64,000 nt of DNA from Geobacter sp. (GCA_009684515.1 WKKS01000003.1:62001-126000); one strand, 5' to 3'. Positions 25,705 through 34,987 are shown, counted from the first letter of the stretch. Notes: generated from the letters alone by a model not told the origin. Program-made: numbers and translations.

Positions 25705-26385
25705 ATGGAAGATTTCTTCCTTAAACTCTCTGTAATGCTTGTTCCCGGTTTGCTAGCGATTGTCTGTCACGAAGTTTCTCATGGTTACATAGCTTGGCGT
25801 TTTGGCGATCCGACTGCGCGAATGCTTGGTCGTCTGACGCTCAATCCTCTTAAACATATTGATATTGTAGGAACTCTGATGATTTTCTTTATCGGTATTG
25901 GGTGGGCCAAACCAGTACCTGTTACTTTCGAAAATCTTAGAAATCCAAAACGTGATATGATCTGGGTCGCCGCCGCCGGTCCGGTCACTAATCTTCTGCT
26001 GGCTACATTTTCTGCGTTCCTTCTCAGGAGTCTTGTTGCCATTGCCAATCCTGCCGCTTCTGCTTCGCCACTATCGATGTTGATAGAGCCACTTGTTATG
26101 ATGCTCTCCTTTTCCGTCTACATTAACCTGCTGTTGGCAATATTTAACATGATTCCTGTTCCGCCGCTTGACGGCGGGCGTGTCTTGATGGGACTATTGC
26201 CTAATCGTCAGGCCGCTTCTCTAAGTCGCTTGGAGCCATATGGGATGATCGTCATCATCATGCTTGTGTTTTTCACGAATATATTTTCGTATGTAATATC
26301 GCCGTTCCTTCATCTGGGAGTACAACTGCTGGCCGGTCCCCAAAGTGGCCTGGTCATGGGCGTTACGCGTCTGATGATGCGTTAA
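25705..26385 (+). CDS. Site-2 protease family (M50) membrane metalloprotease
   Basis: The 226-residue protein has about five membrane segments. The zinc motif is H22EVSH26 in the first, and the second catalytic signature is NMIPVPPLDGGRVL. It lacks a PDZ domain, so it resembles the short YwhC/YdiL-like group rather than RseP. GPVTNLLLA is a conserved loop. Substrates are unknown. An M29 aminopeptidase gene follows after 29 bases and may be co-transcribed. Confidence 0.88.
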   Translation: MEDFFLKLSVMLVPGLLAIVCHEVSHGYIAWRFGDPTARMLGRLTLNPLKHIDIVGTLMIFFIGIGWAKPVPVTFENLRNPKRDMIWVAAAGPVTNLLLATFSAFLLRSLVAIANPAASASPLSMLIEPLVMMLSFSVYINLLLAIFNMIPVPPLDGGRVLMGLLPNRQAASLSRLEPYGMIVIIMLVFFTNIFSYVISPFLHLGVQLLAGPQSGLVMGVTRLMMR

Positions 26386-26414
26386 ATATTGAGAGACTAT
26401 TTACGGGACAAACT

Positions 26415-27515
26415 ATGAACGATCCAAGAATACGGCAGTTTGCAGAGATACTGGTTGATTATTCTACAAGAGTGAAAAAGGGTGATGTGGTACTGATCAA
26501 TGCAGCCGGGCTTGAGGCTCTGCCGCTTGTCAAAGAGTTATATTCACTTTGTCTTGCAAGAGGCGCCAAGTATGTCGAATACTCATTCTCTGTACCTGAA
26601 ATCGACCGCAGCTTCTACAATAGTGCCAATAAACAGCAACTTGACCACTTCCCACAACACAAACTGGATTTTTACAAGACGCTGACAGTCTATATTGGTA
26701 TCTCGGCCGGCAATAACTCGATGGTTATGGCCAATGCCCGTCAGGATGCGATGGTTACCTATCAAAAACTTACCAGACCCCTGATAGACCAGCGCGTAAA
26801 ACATACTCGTTGGGTCGTAACACGTTATCCGACCCATTCCGCCGCACAAGAAGCGCGCATGAGTCTTGACGAGTACGAGGATTACCTGTTCTCGGCCTGT
26901 TGTATCGACTGGAAAGCGGAATCAAAGAAGCAGGACAAATTAAAAAAACTGATGGACAGAACCAAAACTGTTCGGATTGCTGCACCAGACACCGACCTTC
27001 GTTTCAGCATAGATGGACTTCCGGGGATCAAGTGTGATGGTCGCCTGAATATGCCTGATGGTGAAGTCTTTAGCGCGCCGGTTAGAAACTCGGTACAGGG
27101 ACATATTACATACAACTGTCCAAGTATCTATCAAGGCAAGGAATACAATGGCGTCCATTTTGAATTCAAGGACGGCAGGATTGTGGAGGCAAGCGCCGAC
27201 GCCGATATGAGCCGATCGCTGAATAAAATCTTGGATACAGACGAAGGTGCACGATATATCGGAGAATTTGCCATTGGCGTTAATCCCGGCATACGCCAGC
27301 CGATGAGGAATATTCTGTTTGATGAGAAAATATTCGGATCGATCCATTTTACGCCCGGTCAGGCTTATGATGAGTGTGACAACGGTAATCGTTCGGCAGT
27401 ACATTGGGATTTGGTAAAAATTCTTTCTGACGGTGAAATCTGGTTTGATGATGCATTGATTCAGAAAAACGGTAAATTTACTCACAAAGATCTTCTCGAT
27501 TTGAATCCAACCTGA
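26415..27515 (+). CDS. M29 family aminopeptidase (AmpS/PepS-like)
   Basis: The 366-residue protein matches the thermophilic metallo-aminopeptidase family M29: IRQFAEILVDYSTRVKKGDVV at the start, LARGAKYVEYSF, LRFSIDGLPGIKCDGRLNMPDGEVFSAPV with the ligand-bearing GEVFSAPV, and GEFAIGVNPGIRQP. It is expected to be a cytosolic cobalt- or zinc-dependent exopeptidase. Slightly shorter than the usual ~400 residues. Two unrecognised genes follow closely (gaps of 11 and 20 bases). Confidence 0.85.
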   Translation: MNDPRIRQFAEILVDYSTRVKKGDVVLINAAGLEALPLVKELYSLCLARGAKYVEYSFSVPEIDRSFYNSANKQQLDHFPQHKLDFYKTLTVYIGISAGNNSMVMANARQDAMVTYQKLTRPLIDQRVKHTRWVVTRYPTHSAAQEARMSLDEYEDYLFSACCIDWKAESKKQDKLKKLMDRTKTVRIAAPDTDLRFSIDGLPGIKCDGRLNMPDGEVFSAPVRNSVQGHITYNCPSIYQGKEYNGVHFEFKDGRIVEASADADMSRSLNKILDTDEGARYIGEFAIGVNPGIRQPMRNILFDEKIFGSIHFTPGQAYDECDNGNRSAVHWDLVKILSDGEIWFDDALIQKNGKFTHKDLLDLNPT

Positions 27516-27526
27516 AAGAGGCATCC

Positions 27527-28024
27527 ATGCCAGAATCAATAAATTCTGAAATTGAACACGATGATTTTGAATTTGATACTATCGACGAAGAGTTGCTTGT
27601 CGATCAGCGCTGCCAGCAACTTCTCAATCGATTTTACCTGTTTCTTCAACAGAAGGGGATGGCTGCTGAACTTGCTTCTGAAATGGCATTCAGCGCCGAC
27701 CTGTATTTGCGAGATTATTTGATTGATTTTGGGCGGCAGAATGTCGTGCGACCGCAACCCGGCATAGTCAGAAAATTTGCCGCATCATGGTTTATTACGC
27801 ACACACTTGACCCGGAATTGACCATGCTGAAACAGCATCTGCTTGGAATTTTGGAGTTTTATCGTTACTTACGGCATCAGCATGTGATCTCTGGCGACGA
27901 ACTTGCTTTTATCGAAAAGGAAGCTGCGGAAACAGATTTTTACAAGTCGCGGATTGATGGTTTTATGGGCATTACCGGCGATGGATTTGTTGCTTGGGAT
28001 CAGAAATGTCCTGTTAAATTCTGA
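27527..28024 (+). CDS. Conserved-looking hypothetical protein, alpha-helical
   Basis: I do not recognise this 165-residue protein. It has an acidic N-terminus (EIEHDDFEFDTIDEELL), then helical, mostly hydrophilic sequence: RCQQLLNRFYLFLQQKGM, ADLYLRDYLIDFGRQ, LKQHLLGILEFYRYLRHQ. No membrane segment, signal peptide or metal motif is seen. GAGG precedes the ATG. It lies between the aminopeptidase and the Cys-tailed gene, apparently in one operon. Confidence 0.6.
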   Translation: MPESINSEIEHDDFEFDTIDEELLVDQRCQQLLNRFYLFLQQKGMAAELASEMAFSADLYLRDYLIDFGRQNVVRPQPGIVRKFAASWFITHTLDPELTMLKQHLLGILEFYRYLRHQHVISGDELAFIEKEAAETDFYKSRIDGFMGITGDGFVAWDQKCPVKF

Positions 28025-28044
28025 TTCTTAGGGAGAATTCAGAC

Positions 28045-28446
28045 ATGGAATGCAAAAAAATAAAGCAGATCAGGTTGACCATTCTCGAACAGAATTATGT
28101 CCGGCGAGACTGGTTCTATGATTTCGAAGGCCCCAGATTTTATGAATTTTTTGAAACCATTTCGGGTGATATGCTTAAAATGGGCATCGGTCTTGAGCTT
28201 GTAAGAAACCGTGAAGCAACCATCTCAATCAACAGCTATGCAGACCTTTTAAATGTTGTAAAGCTGTCTTCTCCGGACGATGGTCATACCAACCAATGTA
28301 TTGGGCACATAATCGGCAAAAGTCCTAATCTTGATCTCCAGGAGGATATCAGGATAGCGGTGCGTCGAATTGCTTTTGCTCCGGAGACGGTAGCGCCATC
28401 CAGTGAATTCCGCAAAGTTTGTCATAACTGCGGTTGTGGTTGTTGA
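28045..28446 (+). CDS. Unrecognised protein ending in a Cys-rich CHNCGCGC tail
   Basis: The 133-residue protein has a folded-looking body (IRLTILEQNYVRRDWFYDFEG, MLKMGIGLELVRNREATISINSY) and ends in VCHNCGCGC directly before the stop. The tail gives C-x2-C-x-C-x-C, suited to binding a metal ion or a persulfide/metal cargo; two more cysteines lie at residue 3 and near 85. AGGGAG precedes the ATG. I know no family with this tail; function not assigned. Confidence 0.6.
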   Translation: MECKKIKQIRLTILEQNYVRRDWFYDFEGPRFYEFFETISGDMLKMGIGLELVRNREATISINSYADLLNVVKLSSPDDGHTNQCIGHIIGKSPNLDLQEDIRIAVRRIAFAPETVAPSSEFRKVCHNCGCGC

Positions 28447-28568
28447 CATGGTCTCCAGCGATAATGGATGGAAATCCAATTCAATGCTGAAGAAATCTCA
28501 AATTTTAACAAACTACGGTTGCTGTTAACTGCTGTATTTATAACTTTTCCACTTGAAGGAGTTAACAC

Positions 28569-29414
28569 ATGTCAGCAGCTACAATTCCAGAAACGGTCAG
28601 AAGGTTGTTGGCATCACAGCCGATTGAACTTCCAATTTTCCATCCTGTCGCGCTCAAACTCCAAAAAATGCTGTCCGACTACGATTTCACGGTTGACGAA
28701 GTCGCCCAAGTTGCCAACGAGGATATGTCGCTGGCCAGCCAGATGCTTAAAATTGCAAACTCTCCGATGTATATGGGACGTTCCAAGGTTGCCACTATTA
28801 AAGAGGCGGTCATCAGGCTCGGAGCCCAGCAAGTCATCAATTTGGTAATTGCAGCATCCCAAGCTTCGGCGCACTCATCAACCAATCCTGCTCTTAACCA
28901 TTATATGAAAGAACTTTGGCTTCACAGCCATGGCTGCGCTCTCGGCGCAAAATGGCTCGCAAATTCTTGCGGAATGAGAGGCGTTGCTGAAGAAACATAT
29001 CTGGCTGCTCTGCTGCACGATGTGGGGAAGCTGTATCTACTCAAGTCTATCGAGAGATTGGTTACTGCGGGAGTCATTAACTCCATGTTCGATGATGAGT
29101 TGATAACGGAAATATTTGAGGTTATGCATGTTGAACAGGGTTTTCGGTTGATGCAACACTGGAATTTTCCGACCATGTACTGTGACATAATTCATGATCA
29201 TCATGCTGAAGAATGGGACACCGCCAACAAAATGCTGGCAATAGTCAGGCTTGTAAATATTGCATGCAGCCGGATCGGACTGGGACTGAAACACAAACCC
29301 GATTTGGTTCTGATCGCAACAAAAGAAGCAGAAACACTAGATATTACAGATACTCAAATAATTGAACTTGAGTCAATGCTTGAAGAGTCTCGGGAAGCGG
29401 TGCTGGAAGGGTGA
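28569..29414 (+). CDS. HDOD domain protein
   Basis: The 281-residue protein is almost wholly one HDOD domain (residues ~15-215): LPIFHPVALKLQKMLSDYDF, ASQMLKIANSPMYMG, IKEAVIRLGAQQVINLVI, AALLHDVGKLYLL. Unlike most HDOD proteins it keeps an His-Asp pair (LLHDVGK), although the rest of an HD site is not evident. The C-terminal 65 residues resemble the extra helices in chemotaxis-linked HDOD proteins. GAAGGAG precedes the start. Partner unknown. Confidence 0.83.
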   Translation: MSAATIPETVRRLLASQPIELPIFHPVALKLQKMLSDYDFTVDEVAQVANEDMSLASQMLKIANSPMYMGRSKVATIKEAVIRLGAQQVINLVIAASQASAHSSTNPALNHYMKELWLHSHGCALGAKWLANSCGMRGVAEETYLAALLHDVGKLYLLKSIERLVTAGVINSMFDDELITEIFEVMHVEQGFRLMQHWNFPTMYCDIIHDHHAEEWDTANKMLAIVRLVNIACSRIGLGLKHKPDLVLIATKEAETLDITDTQIIELESMLEESREAVLEG

Positions 29415-29458
29415 CCACGTCATTCGTTAAATGAGGAGTCAGCCGCAAAGACATATTT

Positions 29459-29647
29459 TTACTTTATACTGGCAGGTTCACAGAGATTCTCGGCACAATT
29501 AGCCTCGCCACCGCAGGTAAAGCAGTAAAACTTGGGATCTTTTGTAATCTTCTCAATTTCCTCATTCAGTCCTTTACTTCTCAGCATGCAGAGGTGTCCG
29601 TGATGATCTGCGCCACATCGGCATTTTGCACTGTTATCCATTGTCAT
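29459..29647 (-). CDS. Cys-rich mini-protein (possible zinc or Fe-S binding)
   Basis: The 62-residue protein starts at ATG 29647 (AAGGGAG just upstream); a longer frame to 29689 lacks an SD. It carries seven cysteines and paired histidines: KCRCGADHHGHLCML, then FYCFTCGGEANCAENLC. CxC, CxxC and C-x4-C pairs fit one or two metal sites. The gene stands alone between the HDOD gene (convergent) and rfbB (divergent). Function unknown. Confidence 0.65.
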   Translation of the reverse strand: MTMDNSAKCRCGADHHGHLCMLRSKGLNEEIEKITKDPKFYCFTCGGEANCAENLCEPASIK

Positions 29648-29758
29648 TTCTCCCTTTGAATCATAATCGGATGCAGTAAAGTGTTCCAATCCTAGCAGAA
29701 TTTATGCTAAAAAGGAACGCTTGTATCCTCTAAATTAACGTGGAAAGGAAGGCCCGTC

Positions 29759-30832
29759 GTGTCATTTGTTCCATCCTCAATTCTTGTTACCGGTGGGGCC
29801 GGTTTTATAGGTTCAAACTTTATCCACTCTTTTGTGGCTGCAAATCCTGCATGCCGCATAACCAATCTTGACTGCCTGACATATGCCGGTAATCTGAAAA
29901 ATCTGACCTCTATCGAGAACAGGCCGAATTACAGCTTTTTAAAGGGCGATATAGCCGATGCCCAATTGGTTGCAAAGATCCTTGCTGAGCAGCAAGTGGA
30001 CGCGGTTGTGCACTTTGCCGCCGAATCTCATGTAGACCGCTCCATTACCGGTCCGGAGATTTTTGTTCGCACCAACGTGCTTGGAACTCAGATTCTGCTG
30101 GAAGAGAGCCGCAAACATTGGCAGTCCGGTGTTGTGGCGGATTTCCGTTTTTTGCAGATATCAACCGATGAAGTTTATGGTTCCCTTGGTGACACCGGCT
30201 TTTTCACAGAGGAAACCCCTCTGGCCGCCAATTCTCCCTATTCGGCCAGCAAGGCCGGCGCTGATTTGCTGGTTCGTGCTTATCACGAAACTTTTGGGAT
30301 GCCTACACTTAATACTCGCTGTTCCAATAACTACGGACCCTACCATTTCCCGGAAAAACTGATTCCGCTGTTGATCCACAACATTATTAATAAAAAAACA
30401 TTGCCGGTATACGGCGATGGTCTGAATATCCGTGATTGGTTGCATGTGAATGATCACGCTGCTGCAATTGAAGTTGTACTCAAAACTGCAGCACCAGGCT
30501 CTGTCTATAATATTGGTGGAAATAACGAGTGGAAAAACATTGATATTGTTAATCTGGTTTGCGATCTGCTGGATGGCCGACTGGGGCGCGAAGCAGGAGA
30601 AAACCGTCGTTTGATCAGTTTTGTCAAGGATCGTCCCGGCCATGATCGCCGTTATGCGATTGATGCAACCCGACTCAAAAACGACCTGGGTTGGGAACCG
30701 GCTTATACCTTTGAACAGGGCATTTCCGAGACAATTGACTGGTATCTGGCAAATCAGGAGTGGGTTGCTGAAGTGACTTCGGGATCTTATCGCGAATATT
30801 ACCAAACGCAGTATGGCGGGGGTGCCGCGTGA
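29759..30832 (+). CDS. rfbB: dTDP-glucose 4,6-dehydratase
   Basis: The 357-residue protein is an extended SDR with GGAGFIGSNF at residues ~12-21, the active-site STDEVYGSLGD, YSASKAGADLLVRAY (YxxxK) and RCSNNYGPYHFPEKLIPL, all diagnostic of RmlB. It converts dTDP-glucose to dTDP-4-keto-6-deoxyglucose for rhamnose and related sugars. GTG start after GGAAAGGAAGG. Its stop overlaps the rfbD GTG start. rfbA and rfbC are not in this window. Confidence 0.95.
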   Translation: MSFVPSSILVTGGAGFIGSNFIHSFVAANPACRITNLDCLTYAGNLKNLTSIENRPNYSFLKGDIADAQLVAKILAEQQVDAVVHFAAESHVDRSITGPEIFVRTNVLGTQILLEESRKHWQSGVVADFRFLQISTDEVYGSLGDTGFFTEETPLAANSPYSASKAGADLLVRAYHETFGMPTLNTRCSNNYGPYHFPEKLIPLLIHNIINKKTLPVYGDGLNIRDWLHVNDHAAAIEVVLKTAAPGSVYNIGGNNEWKNIDIVNLVCDLLDGRLGREAGENRRLISFVKDRPGHDRRYAIDATRLKNDLGWEPAYTFEQGISETIDWYLANQEWVAEVTSGSYREYYQTQYGGGAA

Positions 30833-31680
30833 TCCTGGTTATTGGTGCAAATGGGATGCTGGGTCGCGATCTGCTTGGGTTGTTGGGAGAGCGTGCCCAT
30901 GGCGTTGATATTGATGAAATCGATATTACTTCGATGGAGTCAGTATTTAAGGTCGTTTCAGAGTTTAAACCCACTGTGGTGATTAATTGTGCCGCCTTTA
31001 CGGATGTTGACGGCTGTGAAGAAAATGTTGACAAAGCAATGGAGGTCAACGGTGAAGGGGTAGGGTACCTTGCCATGGCGTGCCGTGAAGTCGGAGCACT
31101 ATTGGTTCAGGTCAGCACGGATTATGTTTTCGATGGCACCAAGGGAACTCCTTATCAGGAGTATGATGCTCCTCATCCGATCAGTGTTTATGGCGAATCC
31201 AAACTGGCCGGTGAGATGAACGCCGCCTTTGCTCCCGAGCATTTGATTGTACGAACACAGTGGTTGTACGGTCTCAATGGTAATAATTTTGTTGAAACCA
31301 TGCTGCGATTGGGGACAGAAAAAAAACAGCTGTCCGTGGTGGATGATCAGATCGGTTCGCCAACCTGGACGGTGGATTTGTCCAAGGCTATAATTGCTTT
31401 GGTGGATAAAGGATGTCGCGGTATCTATCACGCGGCCAACAGTGGTTTCTGCTCCTGGAATGAATTTGCAAAGGCAATATTCGAGGAGACCTCCTTAGCC
31501 GTTTCAGTGGTTCCGATGACAACCGAAGAGCTGAATCGCCCGGCGCGGCGTCCTTTGTACTCAACTTTGGACTGTAGCAATCTGACTGCGGACAGCGGTT
31601 TTGAACCACAACCGTGGCGTAATGCCCTTCGTGAGTATATTCGGTTGCGTGCGGATAAAAAAATATCGGAAGGGAAGTAA
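30829..31680 (+). CDS. rfbD: dTDP-4-dehydrorhamnose reductase
   Basis: The 283-residue protein has ILVIGANGMLGRDL at the N-terminus, VVINCAAFTDVDGCEE, VSTDYVFDGTKGTPYQE and YGESKLAGE, the RmlD signatures. It reduces dTDP-4-keto-L-rhamnose with NAD(P)H. GTG start within the rfbB stop region. The cupin gene follows after two bases, so sugar-nucleotide genes of the rhamnose and mannose routes are co-transcribed. Confidence 0.93.
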   Translation: MILVIGANGMLGRDLLGLLGERAHGVDIDEIDITSMESVFKVVSEFKPTVVINCAAFTDVDGCEENVDKAMEVNGEGVGYLAMACREVGALLVQVSTDYVFDGTKGTPYQEYDAPHPISVYGESKLAGEMNAAFAPEHLIVRTQWLYGLNGNNFVETMLRLGTEKKQLSVVDDQIGSPTWTVDLSKAIIALVDKGCRGIYHAANSGFCSWNEFAKAIFEETSLAVSVVPMTTEELNRPARRPLYSTLDCSNLTADSGFEPQPWRNALREYIRLRADKKISEGK

Positions 31681-31682
31681 TA

Positions 31683-32042
31683 ATGGAGAGAGGCGAGCGT
31701 CCCTGGGGCACATATACTGTTCTCGATGAGAACACCAGTTACAAAATAAAGCGGATAGAGGTACTGCCTGGCCAGCGCTTATCGCTTCAGAAACATCATC
31801 ATCGCAGCGAACACTGGATTGTCGTATCCGGCACTGCTTTGGTGACATGCGGTGTTGAACAGCAGGTAATAAACGTCAATGAATCGACTTTTATTCCGAT
31901 TGGTCAGAATCATCGACTTGAAAACCCCGGAAAAATTCCACTCGTAATTATTGAAGTTCAAAGTGGCGAATATCTTGGAGAAGATGACATAGTTCGTTTC
32001 GATGACGACTACCAACGCTGTGGTCAGCATGATGCCGAGTAA
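31683..32042 (+). CDS. Stand-alone cupin of the type II phosphomannose isomerase family
   Basis: The 119-residue protein is a single cupin: ERPWGTYTVLDENTSYKIKRI, GQRLSLQKHHHRSEHWIVVSG with three metal-ligand histidines, and STFIPIGQNHRLENPG. This matches the C-terminal isomerase domain of bifunctional ManC/AlgA, here encoded separately. It probably interconverts fructose-6-phosphate and mannose-6-phosphate. The nucleotidyltransferase half is the manC gene 540 bases downstream. Confidence 0.88.
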   Translation: MERGERPWGTYTVLDENTSYKIKRIEVLPGQRLSLQKHHHRSEHWIVVSGTALVTCGVEQQVINVNESTFIPIGQNHRLENPGKIPLVIIEVQSGEYLGEDDIVRFDDDYQRCGQHDAE

Positions 32043-32565
32043 ATACAGTCTGCTCCGCCGAAGTATCAAAGCTTTTTGCAGTATCATCATGGTGTTCATA
32101 TTAACAGCCTGCGCTGCCACATCCACCACAATCATCGATGAAGAAGTGGTTACAAACCCGAAGCCGATGTACACGTACAAAACTCTGGTAATCAGGGATT
32201 TTGATCTAAAACGTGATCTGTTCACTGAATCTTCCGATTCTGAAATGAGCCGCCGCGAACACCTTTACTCGCAAGTGCCTCGTGAATTGTCACAACATAT
32301 CGAGCGGTATGTCAAGGCACGAAGGACATATCAGGATGTGTCACGCAACGGTCATGTGGATGCAACAACCCTGGTTGTGAAGGGGCGGTTTACGCGTCTG
32401 GGCCGCTTCAGAATATCGGTATCAGTCAGTTTGCACGACGGGGCTACCGATCAGGAAGTGGCGTATTTCCGTCAGACTTTGTGGGATGTGATAGATACAA
32501 CCGCTACAATCAATAACCTTGGCCGGGAAGTGGCTGATTTTATAGATCGAATTCAGTATAAATAA
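32032..32565 (+). CDS. Predicted lipoprotein
   Basis: From ATG 32032 (or 32029) the protein has about 177 residues: a basic N-terminus, hydrophobic stretch AFCSIIMVFI and lipobox LTAC, placing the mature N-terminal Cys near residue 27. The mature part (VIRDFDLKRDLFTES, ATTLVVKGRFTRLGRF, ISVSVSLHDGATDQEVAYF) looks like the DUF4410-type small lipoprotein, but I am not sure of the family. It overlaps the cupin gene by 11 bases and has a weak SD. Confidence 0.65.
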   Translation: MPSKYSLLRRSIKAFCSIIMVFILTACAATSTTIIDEEVVTNPKPMYTYKTLVIRDFDLKRDLFTESSDSEMSRREHLYSQVPRELSQHIERYVKARRTYQDVSRNGHVDATTLVVKGRFTRLGRFRISVSVSLHDGATDQEVAYFRQTLWDVIDTTATINNLGREVADFIDRIQYK

Positions 32566-32578
32566 CGGAGGGGTCTCT

Positions 32579-33655
32579 GTGTATATTGTCATTCTTGCCG
32601 GCGGTTCCGGCACACGCTTCTGGCCGCTTTCCAGAATTGCCAGGCCTAAACAACTGATTTCATTAACCGGTGACAGGAGCATGCTGCAACGAACCGTCGA
32701 ACGTGTTCTGCCTCTCAAGCCAAAGCGTATCCTGGTCATCACTAATCACCTTCAGGCCGAGGAAACAGAACATCAACTATTGCATTACCGGTCGGTCCCG
32801 ATTGATGTTATTGCCGAGTCCGCTGCTCGTAACACTGCACCTGCCATTGGCCTGGCTGCTGCGATCATCGCCGCGCACGACCCGTCAGGAGTTATGGTGG
32901 TCTTGCCTGCGGATCACTATATCAGGGATGAAGTTGCACTGCGCGATACACTGTTGGATAGTAGGCATGCTGCTCAGAATGGTTATCTTGTGACGCTCGG
33001 TATTATGCCTTCACGTCCCGAGACCGGCTATGGCTATATCGAAGCTGATATGGAGTTGCGTGGTGAAGGGCCGTTTCCGGTTAAACGTTTTGTGGAAAAG
33101 CCTCCGTTGGCTGAAGCACTTCGTTATCTGGACGAGGGTAACTACTTCTGGAACAGCGGCATGTTTATCTGGCGTGCCGATGTTATCCTTCGGGAAATTA
33201 ATACCCATATGCCATCTCTGCACAGCTCTCTGATGCGGATATCGTTCAATGACGATGTTTGGGCTCTTTCTGATCTTGAGGAACAGATTAAGGCCGTTTA
33301 TCAGGATGTGGAAAGTGTTTCGATTGATTATGGGGTCATGGAAAAATCTTCAAATGTTCAGGTGATACCGGTTGAGATGGGTTGGAGCGATGTTGGCAGC
33401 TGGAGTGCATTACCGGAAGTGGTCGAGCCGGATGGTGCCGGGACTGTCTGCATAAATGCCGCAGAACATATTGCGATTGATTCTTCAGGCTGTTTGATCT
33501 ATGCGGACGGCAGAACTGTTGCAACGGTTGGAGTGCACAACTTAGTTATCGTTTCTACTCCCGATGCTCTTCTGGTTTGTGATCGAGAGCGTTGTCAGGA
33601 TGTCAAAAAGGTGGTTGAACTGTTAGGCGCCAAAGGGCAGATATCCTGTCTGTAA
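32579..33655 (+). CDS. manC: Mannose-1-phosphate guanylyltransferase
   Basis: The 358-residue protein has GGSGTRFWPLSRIARPKQ (nucleotide-binding signature), VMVVLPADHYI, ETGYGYIEADMEL, FVEKPPLAEALRYL and NSGMFIWRAD, diagnostic of GDP-mannose pyrophosphorylase. It lacks the C-terminal PMI domain. It makes GDP-mannose for surface polysaccharides. GTG start with GGAGGGG just upstream. Nothing obvious terminates the operon before bioF. Confidence 0.92.
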   Translation: MYIVILAGGSGTRFWPLSRIARPKQLISLTGDRSMLQRTVERVLPLKPKRILVITNHLQAEETEHQLLHYRSVPIDVIAESAARNTAPAIGLAAAIIAAHDPSGVMVVLPADHYIRDEVALRDTLLDSRHAAQNGYLVTLGIMPSRPETGYGYIEADMELRGEGPFPVKRFVEKPPLAEALRYLDEGNYFWNSGMFIWRADVILREINTHMPSLHSSLMRISFNDDVWALSDLEEQIKAVYQDVESVSIDYGVMEKSSNVQVIPVEMGWSDVGSWSALPEVVEPDGAGTVCINAAEHIAIDSSGCLIYADGRTVATVGVHNLVIVSTPDALLVCDRERCQDVKKVVELLGAKGQISCL

Positions 33656-33765
33656 AAAGTGCGTAGATATTTCACCATAACAGTTAATTGATAACAGGAA
33701 TTACCGGATAAATTGCGACGTCTAATCAACAGCGCTTTCTTGTAATTCCTGATTTTTTGCAGAAC

Positions 33766-33798
33766 TTGTCAACCCTGTTGGCGGTATCAGGTTGACTA
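33766..33798 (+). promoter_or_regulatory. BirA-type biotin operator upstream of bioF
   Basis: TTGTCAACC (33766-33774), exactly 15 bases, then GGTTGACTA (33790-33798). The arms are reverse complements at eight of nine positions, and the half-site and spacing match the known BirA box pattern (TTGTnAACC-N15-GGTTnACAA). It lies 14 bases upstream of the bioF GTG start, so biotin-loaded BirA would repress the bio genes. Confidence 0.75.
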
Positions 33799-33811
33799 AG
33801 ACGAGGGGCTT

Positions 33812-34987
33812 GTGAGTAGATCAATAGAAGAAGAACTGCAAGAGATCAGTGGCAACGGTTTGCTGAGAACTACCAGATTGATCTCAGGACGCCAGTCGGC
33901 CAGAGTAACCCACTCCGGAAGGGATATGCTGCTGCTTTGTTCGAATAACTACCTGGGGTTGGCCGATCGTCCGGAACTTATCAATGCAGCGGTGCAGGCT
34001 GCCGAATCGTATGGCACATCCAGCGGTGCTTCCCGTCTTGTTTCCGGTACCATGGAACTTCATGAACAGCTGGAAAATGCAGTGGCAAGCTTTAAGCAAA
34101 GCGAAGACGCATTGGTTTTTAACAGTGGTCATGCAGCAAATACCGGCATTATTCCGGCAATTGTCAAGCGGGGCGATATTGTCTTTTCGGATCGTCTCAA
34201 TCACGCCAGTATTGTGGATGGAATTCTGCTTTCCGGTGCTAAAATGATAAGATATCCACATAATGATCATGTGATGCTTGAACAATTGCTGGAAAAGTAT
34301 CGTGGAAAAAACCGCACTTTGATTGTCACAGACGGAGTTTTCAGCATGGATGGTGACGTGGCGCCATTGGTTGAACTGGTGGCTCTCAAGCAGGCATACA
34401 ACGCCTTACTGATGGTTGATGACGCCCATGGCAGTGGCGTCTTGGGAGAGTGTGGCAGGGGGAGCGCCGATCAGTTGGGTGTTGCGGATTTTGTAGACAT
34501 AAAAATGGGTACTTTTGGCAAGGCACTCGGTAGCTTTGGTGCTTATGCGGCTGTCACATCCGAGATGAGAACCTTGCTTGTGAATCGTTGCCGCAGTTTT
34601 ATATTTTCCACGTCACTTCCACCGGCAGTATTGGGCGCATCACTCGCTGCTGTCAGAATTGTTCAATCTTCTGAAGGAGATCTGCTCCGTGATCGCATTC
34701 GTGCCAATACCGAATTTTTCCGCCGCAGCTTGAATGATGCAGGATTTATTATTCCGCCCGGAACAACCCAGATCATACCGATTATAACCGGTTCTCCTGA
34801 AACAACCATGCGCTTCTCGGAAGCCCTTCTCAATGATGGCATTTTTGCCCAGGGAATCCGCCCTCCAACAGTTCCCGCAGGGTCCGGCAGGGTTCGGTTC
34901 ACGGTTATGGCTACCCACACACCTGAGGAGTTGTCGTGGGCTGTCGAGCGCATCAAAAACATCGGCTCCAACCTGGGAGTTATTTGA
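33812..34987 (+). CDS. bioF: 8-amino-7-oxononanoate synthase
   Basis: The 391-residue protein is a PLP fold-type I alpha-oxoamine synthase: [19 protein letters not shown] following the DDAHG motif ([17 protein letters not shown]), and the PLP lysine in [14 protein letters not shown]. It condenses pimeloyl-ACP with alanine. GTG start (33812) after GAGGGG. Its TGA overlaps the ATG of the next gene. Controlled by the BirA-type site upstream. Confidence 0.94.
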   Translation: MSRSIEEELQEISGNGLLRTTRLISGRQSARVTHSGRDMLLLCSNNYLGLADRPELINAAVQAAESYGTSSGASRLVSGTMELHEQLENAVASFKQSEDALVFNSGHAANTGIIPAIVKRGDIVFSDRLNHASIVDGILLSGAKMIRYPHNDHVMLEQLLEKYRGKNRTLIVTDGVFSMDGDVAPLVELVALKQAYNALLMVDDAHGSGVLGECGRGSADQLGVADFVDIKMGTFGKALGSFGAYAAVTSEMRTLLVNRCRSFIFSTSLPPAVLGASLAAVRIVQSSEGDLLRDRIRANTEFFRRSLNDAGFIIPPGTTQIIPIITGSPETTMRFSEALLNDGIFAQGIRPPTVPAGSGRVRFTVMATHTPEELSWAVERIKNIGSNLGVI

